A stretch of DNA of 64,000 nucleotides from Mixophyes australis (GCA_036250195.1 JAVHZZ010000006.1:187983850-188047849); one strand, 5' to 3'. Shown: positions 12,831-24,509, numbered from the stretch's first letter. Translations and numbers: made by a program. Notes: a model not told the origin generated them from the letters alone.

Positions 12831-13390
12831 TATTGGGGAAAAAAATCTATAATACTTTACTAGAAACATTTATATACTATTGCACTGCAGCATGCACTGG
12901 TAGTGTAGTTAAATATGATGGCTTGGAATATTGGGCATCATAGTGCATTAGCATCTAAGACAATAAAACCATACGTTATAGCCCAGAGTCCTTTGCTGCA
13001 ATTCTTAGGCTAAAACTCTGAATATTTTACTGCATACATTAGGCTATAACACGGAATCACTTATTGTAAAAGCTGGTTAGAAACTTAGGCAATAATTGTT
13101 TATATTAAAGTACAGAAATAAGTGTAGCATCATTACTGCTTCAGGAATAAATTACTATTAAAGTTATCCTAAGGGAAAACTTGCACTATGCATTTCTTGC
13201 TTAATATACAGTCCTTAAAACAAACTGTACAACTTAAAACACAACCTAGTTTCTCTTGTTGTATTTGTACAACATTTATAAGTGCCTCTTGGCATAAGCA
13301 AGAATAACTTGTGCAAAATGTTTGAAAACAGTATGTTTCTGTGAAAGTGTGATGCCAGTGATATAAAATAGAGATGCACCACCCTCCTAA
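12831..13390. other. no recognised feature
   Basis: AT-rich sequence with no recognisable domain or repeat. It ends at a TA microsatellite. Confidence 0.4.
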
Positions 13391-13391
13391 T

Positions 13392-13450
<59 letters not shown>
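13391..13450. repeat. (TA)n microsatellite
   Basis: About 55 bp of alternating TA with one ACAC break. It creates spurious open frames rich in Tyr and Ile. Confidence 0.9.
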
Positions 13451-13454
<4 letters not shown>

Positions 13455-13552
13455 TTTGAATTACATGTCTGCTTGCTGGAAAGCTATACTTATTTGAAGT
13501 ATTTTATTATATTATTACACTGGCTTTTGATTATTCATGATTTAAGGGCCAA

Positions 13553-13869
13553 AGTAGGACAATGTTTGCTACAAGGGGTGGAACACTGGCCCACCCATCC
13601 AGAGGCCATCCTCTGCGCTTTGGTCTTCACTGCACATATACCAGCCCGACGCATACTCATTAGAGGCCTCGTGCTGCTCTTCTGAGCATGCATGGGGACC
13701 AGGGGATGCGTCATTATGTATGCTCCAGCCCCCACGCATGATCAGAAGAGCAGAACTGGGCCTCTTGTGAGCATGCGCTGGAGCATGTGCAGTGAAGACC
13801 ACAGGGCAGAGGAAGGCTTCTGGACGGCCGGGCCAGTGTTCCACCACTGGTAACAAACATTGTCCTACT
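13553..13869. mobile_element. palindromic foldback element
   Basis: The left arm AAGTAGGACAATGTTTG...GGTGGAACACTGGCCC is mirrored by the right arm GGGCCAGTGTTCCACCACTGG...CAAACATTGTCCTACTT. The arms are about 150 bp and imperfect, with a short centre near 13710-13735. The inverted repeat continues past the hAT-like CAGTGGTGG ends, so the exact termini and target duplication are unclear. No coding capacity. Confidence 0.55.
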
Positions 13870-14363
13870 TGTTGGCTGATCCTAATAGATAATATTAGAT
13901 GGTGGATGGATCTAGTGGAAGCATAAATACTTTATAACAAAGGGACTTAGTGCCTGTATTTATGGTTACATGAAAATTAGCAGCCCAGCATTAAACTTGG
14001 TGACCACTAAGGTACATAGAATTGGCAGGAACTGAAGAGGTGGTAGAGCTAATCCTTTGATCCAAATGCCATCATTATGTTTTCCAAGTGATGATTTTTA
14101 AAAACACTAAAGCACCTGGCACCTCATCATTTACCATCTGTACTCTTAACAAGACTCCCCCGAGAAAGTTTATGTCACCTAGACCCTCACCTCAGGCTGT
14201 AAATTACCATTTGACAGCTGAGGCACTCTATATGCATTTTATATATTAAAGCCTAAAAGTTTCTTTACTTGATCTTTAAAGAAAATGACACCATCAACAA
14301 GCACATTGATACCAATGGGCATGGAAAACTGTAATCTCTTATGAACATATATATATATATATA
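13870..14363. other. no recognised feature; short (TA)n at the end
   Basis: Nothing recognised up to a (TA)n run at 14347-14363, which directly abuts the Helitron 3' end. Confidence 0.4.
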
Positions 14364-15059
14364 CAAGTTAACCTGTGTATGATACTCATGCATTCTAGTC
14401 AAATCAAGCTACTTAAGGTGTTAAAAAGGTTCTTGTCATGCATTTGGGCCTAGCCCAGGCCTCCTCAGGAGAAGAGCGTTACTTCCCGACGCAAGCGCCC
14501 TTTTTTAACGTGGTTTTGTCCACATGTCACCACCTCATCATTTTTCTCCATCACCTCATCCTTCATCTTCATCGCCACAGACACACACACACTAACACAC
14601 GCCGCTACACATGCAGGGGCGGATCTAGAAAATCTTTGTTCCCCGGGGCGATGTTAGGGCGGGGCGATTTAGGCCCCGCCCCCTTTCCGACTTCTGACGC
14701 TGCCGGGGGCTGCACAGTATGTGCAGGTCCGCTCAGCAGTGACAGGCAGGGACAGTGTGCTGCCCGGCTGCTCTGATTGTGTTTAAAACACAATCAGAGC
14801 AGCCGGGCAGCACACTGTCACTGCCAAACGGACCTGCACATACTGTGCAGCCGTCGGCAGCAAACCCCTGCTAGGGGGGGGGGGGGGCGATTGCCCTGAT
14901 CGCACCCCCCTGGATCCGCTACTGTACACATGTGTGTTCATGAGGTAAAATTACCTCACAAAAATGAGTTTGACCCCTCAACTCGTCAATAATGTCAGTA
15001 TACCAAATTTCAGCCCTTTTTGAGGTTTTTTTTCCACACACACTAAGAATTTAGTAGGT
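14364..15059 (-). mobile_element. small non-autonomous Helitron, copy 1 (interrupted)
   Basis: Read on the minus strand, the 3' end has CCTTAAGTAGCTTGATTTGA, a weakened TGCATG...CATACA hairpin and GGTTAACTTG, ending at 14364. This is the same end as the copy at 63047-63166. Farther in come GGCGATGAAGATGA and AGCGGCGTGTGTTAG, both found in the 62.9-63.2 kb copies. A hAT MITE (14614-14924) is inserted in it. The 5' side runs into copy 2. Confidence 0.6.
14614..14924. mobile_element. palindromic non-autonomous hAT element with perfect target duplication
   Basis: The ends are CAGGGGCGGATCTAG and CTGGATCCGCTACTG. The flanking 8-mers are both TACACATG (14606-14613 and 14925-14932). The interior folds back on itself around GTGTTTAAAACAC, with arms of tens of bases near-identical about 14700-14850. 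It is inserted in Helitron copy 1, so it is younger than that element. Confidence 0.85.
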
Positions 15060-15670
15060 CAGTTAACCCGTGCATGATACTCGGTCAAATCAAGCTACTT
15101 AAGGTGTTAAAAGCTCCCCACTGTCACCCCCGGCAACCACCAACCACTCCCAACCAGGGCCGATTTAAGGGAAGGGAGGCCCCCGGGCTAAGGGTACTGT
15201 GAGGGCCTCACCATGAGGCCCCCAGTCATGAGCCCCTCCCCCCGTCTCTGAACTTACCTCCTTTCGTTGTTCCACTCCCTGTAGCACTCACGCGGCGCGC
15301 AGTAATCATAGCCTCACTCTCACAAGATCTCCTCAGTAAGGAGATTACTGCGCGCCGCATAAGTCCTACAGTGACAGCAGGCAGCTAACAGCATAACATT
15401 TGCTGTTAGCTGCCTGCCATTTTCTTTGAAGAGGTGACAGTCGGAGCTGGGCGTGGGGATGCCCCCGACCCGATGAATCACAGCGGGCCCCCTAGCTGCC
15501 TGAGGCCCCTGGGCTGTAGCCCCTTTAGCCCTATTGTTAATCCGGCTCTGCTCCCAACTGTCACTTCTCCTTCAAGAAAAATATAGGTCAGTGTATAACT
15601 CTGCCCAGCAGGTGGCGCTGCAGCTTGTTTTTTTTTTTTCACACACGCCACTAGGCATTTATATAGTAGA
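15060..15670 (-). mobile_element. small non-autonomous Helitron, copy 2 (interrupted)
   Basis: On the minus strand it starts TCTACTATATAAATGCC at 15670, preceded by A. This resembles the TCTAATATATAAAAGCC start at 62903 and 63047. It continues with GCAGCGCCACCTGCTGGGC and ends with CCTTAAGTAGCTTGATTTGA, ATCATGCACGGGTTAACTG at 15060. A hAT MITE (15155-15550) splits it. No Rep/helicase coding sequence is present. Confidence 0.6.
15155..15550. mobile_element. non-autonomous hAT element with perfect target duplication
   Basis: The ends are CAGGGCCGATTTAAGG and TTAATCCGGCTCTG. The flanking 8-mers are both CTCCCAAC (15147-15154 and 15551-15558). Internal inverted pieces include AGTAATC-rich arms around CACAAGATCTCCTCAGTAAG and a TTAGCTGCCTGC hairpin near 15380-15420. 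It is non-coding. The left end resembles the CAGGGCCGGATTTACC end at 63446. Confidence 0.85.
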
Positions 15671-16299
15671 TAGTCAATAAGTAGGGGCACATATAGTATG
15701 GGATGGGAAGTATGTCTTTTTTTCCCCTGTAAATACGCTTTTCGTACTGCATATGTGCACCAAAAATATGTATGCATAGATCTGCTTGTAGATTTGTTTG
15801 CATTTTACACTTACAGATTGGAGAGGCGGTAGGGGGAGGAAAGAGGCAGGGGAGCATAGGTCAAGTTTACATAAATGCAGCTGAAACAGACCTTCGGTTC
15901 ATATTATGTGATGCATAAAGGCATAAACATCTGTCAGGTGGTGTATCTCTTGCGGGTGCTACAGGGGTGGTGCAATGAGACACAAAGATGATGATGATGA
16001 TGACAATCAGCAGCACCAGTTAGCTGCATTTGGTTGGCTGACTGCGCCTTGATCCCTCCCACCTATAATACGCAATCGATTAGTGTGGCTGCTATGCTAC
16101 GAAGTTAGGACCATCTATTTGCTTTACTTAATTGGTATTTCCAATTGGACCGTTTGCAGGAAAGACAATTCCTATTTCATTTTTAAAGGGGAAAAACAGA
16201 TGTTTTTATGTATTTAATTGAATTTTTACTTTTTATTTGTGCTTGTATTGAATTATATTTGACATGGTAAATGCAACTTTCACATTTGTTAATAACAAT
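15671..16299. other. unassigned sequence with a short (GAT)n run
   Basis: A (GAT)5 run lies at about 15986-16002. The remainder is not recognised as gene or repeat. Confidence 0.4.
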
Positions 16300-16628
16300 G
16301 GGCCTGATTCATTAAGGATCTTAACTTGAGAAACTTCTTATTTCAGTCTCCTGGACAAAACCATGTTACAATGCAAGGGGTACAAATTAGTATTCTGTTT
16401 TGCACATAAGTTAAATACTGTTTTTTCATGTAGCACACAAATATCAACTTAAAATTTCAGTGTACAAATAAGCTATCAAGTGTTTGTGTGCTACATGAAA
16501 AAACAGTCAGTATTTAACTTATGTGCAAAACAGAATACTAATTTGCACCCCTTGCATTGTAACATGGTTTTGTCCAGGAGACTGAAATAAGAAGTTTCTC
16601 AAGTTAAGATCCTTAATAAATCAGGCCC
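16300..16628. mobile_element. foldback MITE, Harbinger-like, 3-bp duplication AAT
   Basis: A near-perfect 329-bp palindrome. The left arm starts GGGCCTGATTCATTAAGGAT and the right arm ends ATCCTTAATAAATCAGGCCC. The flanks are AAT (16297-16299) and AAT (16629-16631). The GGG...CCC ends with a 3-bp duplication fit PIF/Harbinger MITEs. The element at 838 is a diverged relative. No coding sequence. Confidence 0.8.
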
Positions 16629-18049
16629 AATGTCAAGACACAATTCCCATTTAAGTATATAATACTTAATTTTGACACACAAACAAGGTAGCCCTGATAT
16701 CCCCTCCATCTAATGACCAAATTAAGACAATAAAAAAGGCTGCAGCGAGCTGTATTTTCAAAGAAACCTTAAGTTGCAATTAAGTAAGGGAATCGTCCAA
16801 AATTAATAGTTGGCAGTACAAAAAAGGAGACTTTTTTACTTTTGCCTATATGTGTATTCCAATCACAGACCATACAGCATAAAAATGTTGCGCAAAAAGG
16901 CTGCACCAGGTGCTGTAATAGACTACTCTTGTGTGCATTTGGTAAATATTCCCCTCAATCTCTTGCACTATATATTTGTTGTAAAACGAGAAATAGTTTC
17001 AGTGTAATATATCGTTAGGCCAACATATGAACATGTAATCCTAAGGGCAGCTTACATTTCCAGCATGTCCTTACTGCCAGCGGCTATCTTCATGTTTAAA
17101 TGTAACATTTTGACATTGATAGTTGCTGAACTTTTATCTCCAGGGTCCAGATGACGTTACAATGTGACATCACTTTACCAGCCGCAGCTCACTGCCTAAG
17201 GACACCTTAAAAAAATATAGGACACTGATTGAAACAAACGGCAAACTAAACCACTGCCCTTGAAGGCTTTACCCAATATACAGTACATCACCTCAAGCTT
17301 TGGAAGATATCAGTACATCTCAGTCGTGGATGTTCACCTCACAAAGACACAACACACTTCAAAGTTCTGCAAAAGTATATACAGAATTCCTTACCACAGA
17401 ACAAGGTCAGGAACTTTTTTTTTTTCGCCTTTCTATTTTCCGGACCAGAACCCATTGCTTCAGAACTGGATTAAGCTAGAAAACCAGCGGCATGTTACAC
17501 CACAGAATGTATCATATCCATACATATCTTCACTAACCTACAGCAGACTATGGGTTAATAAGTCTCTCAGACAGCTGCCTCCTTCACATTGAAGCAAAAC
17601 TACTTGTGAAGCTAGGCCGAACATGTGGTGGGAATCTGTTCAGAATTACATTCTCCCTCAATACATAACATCCTAATTAGCTATACAAAAAACTTGCCGA
17701 CCTTCCCATTACAAGCTTACATTACTTCCCATGATGCCTTGCCCCTGGGCAGAAGAGCGGCAGAGCTAACACTCTACAGCTGCACCCCATCAACTGTTGT
17801 ATAAACTACTTTAATCCTGTAATAACTGTGTTTTACAAGAAATAATAGTTTAAGCATGCCAAGTAAAAGTATCTAGCTTTCAAATGAAACAGCACTTGCA
17901 TTGCCTATATGCTTGCTTTTGTACATACATACAGGACATGTTGCAAAGCTATATATACACAAGATATAATGGCAGAAATAGGATTAATGCTGACGATATC
18001 CAGATAATCTTGCTTTATCCATTTATTCCTATAATAATGTCAGAGTGCA
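16629..18049. other. no recognised gene
   Basis: Contains short open frames (16810-17007, 17260-17592) of unrecognised content and one 11-base T run near 17416. No repeat family identified. Confidence 0.4.
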
Positions 18050-18985
18050 GAGGAACTTGGGCTGATGGGAGGTGTTTGGCAGAGAGTGAGTGTTTATTTG
18101 CTAGATTTGGAGTAGGCGCACTAGTCCGCCAAGTTTTACAGAGCAGTGAAGAAATAAGATTTAATTTTGTGGGTAGAGATTATTGAAACAATTTTAAAGG
18201 ATTGAGAGAATGCATTCTTAGGGGCGTTCCTTGGTTTGTGGAAGGCTGCACAGCCATTTTCACTTCACAATAACTCATATATTTACATTAGCTCCGAGCT
18301 GGTGGAGACCAGGGGGTAAATGTATTATGGTCCGATTTTTTTCAACTCGCCGGAAATCGGCGACTTTGCAGCTAAAATTTAAAGCGGCGATGGCTTGTAA
18401 AGACGGCGACTTTGCAGCTAAAATTTAAAGTGGCGATGACTTGTAAAGGCAAGTTTGCCTTTACAAGCCATCGCCGCTTTAAATTTTAGCTGCAAAGTCG
18501 CCGATTTCCGGCGAGTTGAAAAAATCGGACCATAATACATTTACCCCCAGGTCTCATCCTATATTTTTTTTAATGTTAATTCGTTTGCACTTTCCAGTTG
18601 CACTTCAGCAGGGAAGAATATTTGTAAGTGTATTTTGCCCACTTTACTGAAAACATCTAAAAACCTAATATAGTCCCAAATTATAAAGGCAGTCCCATTG
18701 GCCCCTTACTCTCATGATTATTTTAAGCCGTAAATAAGACTAAACCAAGAGGTACTGTACTTAGGTATTTTAATTAATGAGGTAGTTTTAAAGTGGTCGG
18801 AGGTTAGAATTTGAAGCGAGTTTTACAGAGAGATTTTTCTGCACCACTGAAGACCTTTCTAGCAAAGACATCCTCTGAGAGCAGGATTAGTACAATGAGG
18901 GACCATCTAGGCACCAGCAGGGCAAAACCAAGGTAATCTGCGATGCACATCCACTGCGCTTTGTGAATAAGGTTCACTTTATACA
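18050..18985 (+). repeat. unnamed old interspersed repeat, copy B, split by a MITE
   Basis: Same family as 8240-8930. The piece before the MITE (CACAGCCATTTT at 18250) and the piece after it (AGGTCTCATCCTATA at 18549, AAAGTGGTCGGAGGTTAG near 18789, AAAACCAAGGT near 18924) are collinear with copy A. The 235-bp MITE is therefore a clean insertion into this older sequence. Confidence 0.55.
18313..18547. mobile_element. foldback MITE with GGGGTAAA ends, 3-bp duplication CAG
   Basis: The ends are GGGGTAAATGTATTATGG and CCATAATACATTTACCCC, flanked by CAG (18310-18312) and CAG (18548-18550). The arms are nearly perfect. The left arm additionally contains a 46-bp tandem duplication (18358-18403 and 18404-18449, starting CGGCGACTTTGCAGC) that the right arm lacks. 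Confidence 0.85.
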
Positions 18986-19799
18986 CTTATATAAATGACG
19001 GTCTATATTATAAACATTACTCAGACAGAGGGAAATAAATTCACTATTCCTAGTGTATAACAGCTTATCAGTTATCGCCTATATTTTATCTTATATGGTT
19101 AGATATATAACTTCAGATTGGGGGCCAATTCGGAAACTTGGAACAAAGAAAAGTGTTGGTGTTGCCCACAGCAACCCAATGTTTTCTTAATTGGTTCCTG
19201 GTTTTCATAAATTCGCCCCTACTTTCTATATAATAATAAGCATATGGACCTGGCAACTGTTTTTGGCCTAAATGCATCTTTTGTATTAAAATTGTCCCAC
19301 ATCACGATGAGCCAGCATCACCCTGTTTGTGTAGTGACTGCAGCTTGAGTGCGTGTGTTTGCTTATATGTGTCCTCTTACATCTAGCAGAACCTTTCAAT
19401 GAAAGGCAGACAAGAAACTGATTGGAAACATTATTGAGTGGGCTAAAAACAGAAAGAGATAAATAAACACAAGGGGGGGGGGATAAATGGAGGAAAGTCA
19501 TGTGGAGCTGAGGGAGAGAAAGTTAGATACAGAGGAGAATGGAGGGGAAAACATGAAAGCGAGAGAAAGTGTTTTGTGTCTGTGTGTGATTAATTGGGCA
19601 GGGCTGGATAGAAAGTAATGAGTCCACAGAGATGGGACTAGGCGAGGAAGATAGGGGAAATATATAAGTGAGTTGGAAAATAATGTACAAACTGTAAATA
19701 GGGATGTGAAAGATTAAATACTGTAGCTGTTGAGAAAACTAAAAACATAAGAAGAACTAGGCACTGCTTAAAGTGAGGGAGGAAGAGACATCAAATAAA
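18986..19799. other. possible small MITE at 19120-19219; otherwise nothing recognised
   Basis: GGGGCCAATTCGGAAAC and GGTTTTCATAAATTCGCCCC form loose inverted ends about 100 bp apart, but no 3-bp duplication is evident. The rest is AT-rich and becomes purine-rich toward the tandem array that follows. Confidence 0.35.
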
Positions 19800-21530
19800 T
19801 AGAGGGAAGGAGATGGAGAGAAAAATAGGAAAAAATTAGTATGGAGTGAAGGGTTGTGGAAAATTATGGAGAGAAACCAGTAATGATATTGAAAGAAAGA
19901 TGAGAGGTATAGGTGGAGACATGTGAATGGAAATGGAGAGGCATGGGCATGTGAGAGGGATTATAGGAGAGATAGGAGAAGAAATGGACATGGAAAGAAA
20001 TAGATGAGAGGTCAAGGGGGTGACACAGAAATCGAATTGAAGCGTTGAAAATAATAGGATAGACAAGTGCACAGAAAGGGAGAGATGAGAGGGATATGTG
20101 TAGACCTGGGCATGGAAAAGGGGGAAAGAGGGACAGGTGGAGACAGTGACATGGAAAATGGGGAAAAGAGGGACATGTGGAGACATTGGCATGGAAAGTA
20201 GAGATGAGAGAGATAGGTGTAGACCTGGGCATGGAAACGGGGAAAAGAGGGACATGTGGAGACATTGGCACAGAAAGCAGAGGTTATGGGGAACAGGTGG
20301 AGACATTGGCATAGAAAACGAGGAAAAAAGGAATAGATGGATACATTGGCATGGAAAGGAGAGATGAGAGGCACAGTTGTAGACCTGGGCATGGAAAAGG
20401 GGGAAAAGAGTTACAAGTGGAGTCACTGGCATGGAGAGGAGAGATGAGAGGGATAGGTGGAGACATTGGCATAGAAAAGGGGGAAAAGAGGGATAGATGG
20501 AGACATTGGCATGGATAGAAGAGATGAGGGTTACAGGTGGAGACATTGGCATAGAAATGGAATGATGAGAGGATTGGTAGAGACGCAGGCAACGAAAGGG
20601 AGATATGAGATGGATAAGTGGGAAAATGTGCATGTGAAATAGAGAGATGAGAGGGATACATGGAGATATGGATATGGAAATAGAGAGATGAGAGGGATAC
20701 ACAGAGATATGGATATGGAAATAGAGAGATGAGAGGGATACACAGAGATATGGATATGGAAATAGAGAGATGAGAGGGATACATGGAGATATGGATATGG
20801 AAATAGAGAGATGAGAGGGATACACAGAGATATGGATATGGAAATAGAGAGATGAGAGGGATACACAGAGATATGGATATGGAAATAGAGAGATGAGAGG
20901 GATACACAGAGATATGGATATGGAAATAGAGAGATGAGAGGGATACACAGAGATATGGATATGGAAATAGAGAGATGAGAGGGATACACAGAGATATGGA
21001 TATGGAAATAGAGAGATGAGAGGGATACATGGAGATATGGATATGGAAATAGAGAGATGAGAGGGATACATGGAGATATGGATATGGAAATAGAGAGATG
21101 AGAGGGATACACAGAGATATGGATATGGAAATAGAGAGATGAGAGGGATACACAGAGATATGGATATGGAAATGGAGAGATGAGAGGGATACATGGAGAT
21201 ATGGATATGAAAAGAGAGAGATGAGAGGAATACACAGAGATATGGATATGAAAAGAGAGAGATGAGAGGGATACACAAAGATATGGATATGGAAATTGAG
21301 AGATGAGAGGGATACATGGAGATATGGATATGGAAATAGAGAGATGAGAGGGATACACAGAGATATGGATATGGAAATAGATAGATGAGAGGGATACATG
21401 GAGATATGGATATGGAAATAGAGAGATGAGAGGGATACGTGGAGATATGGATATGGAAATAGACAGATGAGAGGGATACACAGAGATATGGATATGAAAA
21501 GAGAGAGATGAGAGGAATAGGCAGCAACAT
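19800..21530. repeat. tandem array, 41-bp purine-rich unit
   Basis: From about 20640 to 21530 a 41-bp unit (core GAGATGAGAGGGATACACAG, then AGATATGGATATGGAAATAG) repeats about 21 times, alternating ACACAGAG and ACATGGAG variants. Toward 19800 the units are much more diverged (GGAGACATTGGCATGGAAA type), so the array is homogenised at its right side and decayed at its left. The minus strand has no stop codon in any frame across the clean part, giving a misleading 619-codon open frame. Confidence 0.9.
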
Positions 21531-22842
21531 GGGCAATGCAAAGGAGAAAGGATTTTTAAAAAATGAGCTTTGTGCTTGCAATGTATGCAGAAATCTGTAT
21601 GTATAGATGAGGAGAACATGACATCCCGGAAGACCATTTAGGTTTCTATAAAATAGCGGAAGTAGAAAATGTATGCTGTAAAGTATAGCACCCAATCAGA
21701 TATTATATTTTATCATTATAACTACACTACTAAAAGCTGTTACCTGCTACCAAATTATACTGGCATTAATAAAATAGACACAATGAAAAAATAAACAGAA
21801 GTTAATAAAGGAGTGGTGGATAGACAGAAGAGAAAGTTAGCATTATATGTAAACATGAATTTAGTTGTATAAGTTAAAACACCAAGAAAACAATGAAATG
21901 GAAGGAGTGGAAAACTGAAAGAGATGGTGATTAAGAGGAAGGGGTGGTAAAATAAAGACAGATGTAGAGCGAAAGACGGGATTAAAGAGCCCAATTAATG
22001 TGTCAGCGCCCAGGACCTGCAGAACGTCATTTACCATAGCCTGTGATATGTGAAACACTCTGCAGATTAACCCTTTAATGGGCCCTACCATCCACAATCT
22101 CTAGTTCCTAGTATTTAGTGGAAAACAGAGCACCCTAAATACTAACACATTACATTTTCCCTAAGAAGTAAGGCACATAAGGCATGAAATACCCAACAAT
22201 ACAGATGGGAGTAATAAAAATGTGAGGAATAATTTATACCTCATGCAGGTCTGGAGAATAGGTTATGAGAGGTGATAAAATTATAATAGTGATACACAAT
22301 ACAACATTAATACCCCTTCTCTGAAATGCCTCCTCCTGCTCTCTCTTTTCTTCCCAGCTTGTTACATGAAGGAATGTAACCTACATTTAGATACTGTGCC
22401 CCCAACATCTTCTGGCCCTGTCCAGCTTACCTTTCAATTTAAAAAATCAGTTGTTGGTATAGAACGAGTAGCATAAAATAAGATAAAAGAATCAAGCTGC
22501 TCAGTAACTTACACCTTATATCAAGGTGTTTTATGTTAAATATGATTTAAATTTTATTTATTTAATAATGCTCAAAAAAGTAAATTAATTTAACATCAAG
22601 ATTATCTCTCTATTCTCCTAAAACTTTGCTGTCCTAGATGTGGGCCTCCTTGTGGTACTTTCTGGTAAATAGATTCTGCTCTTCCACCTTCTGCTTTTTT
22701 TGTCTTTTGCTATTTTTTTATATTGCATTTTTTGTCATTCAGTTCTTTGCACTAAATTTTCTCTCTCAATTGACCACATCTACATCTCTTGTTTGTCTTG
22801 TCCTGTTCAGTCTCTATAGTGGCCCCTTTCAAAGCGATAACT
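21531..22842. other. no recognised feature
   Basis: AT-rich sequence with short open frames lacking domains. Nothing supported. Confidence 0.4.
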
Positions 22843-22985
22843 AGGGCTGTGTAAGAGGGGCGGCTGCCCAGGGCGCAACCATGAAGGGGGGAACAGTAAA
22901 TGAACATTTTAGGTTAATAACCCTGAGGTCTAGCGGGGCGCCAGTTTTGCTTCTCGCCCCAGGCGCTAATATTTTAAGTTACGGT
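22843..22985 (+). repeat. fragment of a hAT-like interspersed repeat
   Basis: TAGGGCTGTGTAAGAGGGGC at the left and CCCCAGGCGCTAATATTTTA, AGTTACGGTTCTGGC at the right. The left half recurs inverted at about 38585-38652 (TTGCACAGCCCTAGC). The right half recurs at 56222-56255 (CCCAGGCGCTAACATTTCAA). No target duplication could be read. Confidence 0.45.
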
Positions 22986-23489
22986 TCTGGCTCCTATTCT
23001 CTTTCCTTAATATGTCTCTCTCTTGAACTCATTCCGCCTTCTGTTTACCTTCTCTGCTCTTTCTTTGTCTATAGTAGCCATATTCCCATATCTCTCTCTT
23101 GGCCTCACTCCACCTTCTGTTTATCTTGTCCTCTGCTGTCTGCTCGTCTTTGGCTCTTCTTACTTCCCACTCTCTGTGCTCTGATTTTATCAGCATTCTT
23201 TTATATCATTGCTGTATAAATATAACATTTCCTTGTTCTATTCCATCTCATGAATTATATTGTATGACAGTCATGAGATAAAAGAAGAGAGAGAAGGAAA
23301 GAAAGAAGTGAAGTCAGAAGAGCTACAGATGGATTACTGCAAAAGTGCACATAATAAATACGGATACAAAATCAATGGAAAATTACAAATAAATAAGTGG
23401 GAAATTATACAATATATTATGCTTTCCTGAATTCTAAATGATTCAGTCGAACAAAGCAAACATGCGTATGTGTATAGATACATGCCAGT
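22986..23489. other. T/C-rich imperfect tandem duplication; nothing else recognised
   Basis: Two imperfect copies of a phrase around CCTTCTGTTTACCTT (near 23037 and 23112) lie about 75 bp apart in pyrimidine-rich sequence. No gene evidence. Confidence 0.35.
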
Positions 23490-24453
23490 ATGCCAGTACC
23501 GTGAGCAGAAAAACAGCCCCACATCATGATGTTCTCACCTCCAAACTTCACTGCTGGGATGGTGTTTTGGGGTGATGTGCAGTGCCATTTCTCCTCCAAA
23601 AATGGTGTGTATTATGTCATCCAAAGAGTTAAATTTTGCTCTGATCTGACCACACTATATTCTCCTAGTATGTCATAGACTTGTCCAAATGTTGTGCAGC
23701 AAACTTTACACGATCTTCAACATGTTTTTTCTTCAGTAGGAGTCTTGCTTGGCGAGCGTGCATACAGGCCATGGTGGTTGAGTGCATTACTTATTGTTTT
23801 CCTTGAAACAATTGTACCTGCTAATTCCAGGTGTTTCTGAAGCTCTCCACAAGTGGTCCTTGGTTCTTGGACAACTCTTCTGGTATTTTTTTTCACTCCT
23901 CTGTCAGAAATCTTGCGAGGTGCACCTGGTTGTGGCTGGTTTATGGTGAAATGATGTTCTTTCCACTTCCAGGTTATGGCCCCAACAGTGCTCACTGGAA
24001 CATTCAGCAGTTTAGAGATCCTGCTGTAACTAATCCCATCAGTATGTGTTGCAACAATAAGGTAGCGAAGGTCTGAAGAGAGCTCTTTGCTTTTACCCAC
24101 CATGAGATGTTTTATTGTGTGACACCTTCATAATGAGACACCTTTTTATAGGCCAACAGTTGTGTTTGAACCAGCTGGAAGGATTGCTTTCTAATTACTG
24201 ATAGATTTCAGCTGGTGTCTTGGCTTTCCACGCCTTTTTGCACCTTCCTTTCTTCATGTGTTCAATACGTCTTCCCTTATCATTTCACATTATTACTCAA
24301 AACCTAAATTATGGACATCTATGGTTTGATTTATTTGCATGTGTGGATTGCAAGGGTTGTTGCTGACATTTGGTGTAAATTGCATTACAATAGCCACATT
24401 AAAGATATATTTACTGAGAAAAATGTTCATGTGTTCAATACTTATTGCACCTG

Positions 24454-24457
<4 letters not shown>
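23490..24457 (-). mobile_element. Tc1/mariner element, 3'-truncated (family B)
   Basis: The outer end TAGCAGGTGCAATAAGTATT (minus strand, ending at 24456) is a Tc1-type terminal repeat that abuts a (TA)n run, as expected of an element that targets TA. The transposase frame 24103-23717 (128 codons) contains an N-terminal helix-turn-helix (SRISKLLNVPVSTVGAI) and a GAPRK linker. A shifted frame continues with [19 protein letters not shown], in the catalytic core. The C-terminal part with the last acidic residue and the other end are missing. Confidence 0.8.

Positions 24458-24507
<50 letters not shown>
24458..24507. repeat. (TA)n microsatellite
   Basis: About 25 TA units directly adjoining the Tc1 end. 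Confidence 0.9.

Positions 24508-24509
<2 letters not shown>

Noticed and set aside
13374..13685. Open frames made of Tyr-Ile repeats (also near 4800, 24311-24616, 35138-35368 and 44207-44527)
   Set aside because: They read through (TA)n microsatellites. Flanking residues show no domain.
14438..14776. 112-codon plus-strand open frame
   Set aside because: It crosses the junction of a Helitron and an inserted hAT MITE, so it cannot be an ancestral gene.
19836..21695. 619-codon minus-strand open frame of Ser/Ile/Pro/Leu-rich repeats, with two more long overlapping frames
   Set aside because: It is the translation of a 41-bp purine-rich tandem array that lacks stop words on one strand. All three frames are open, and there is no domain or splice context.
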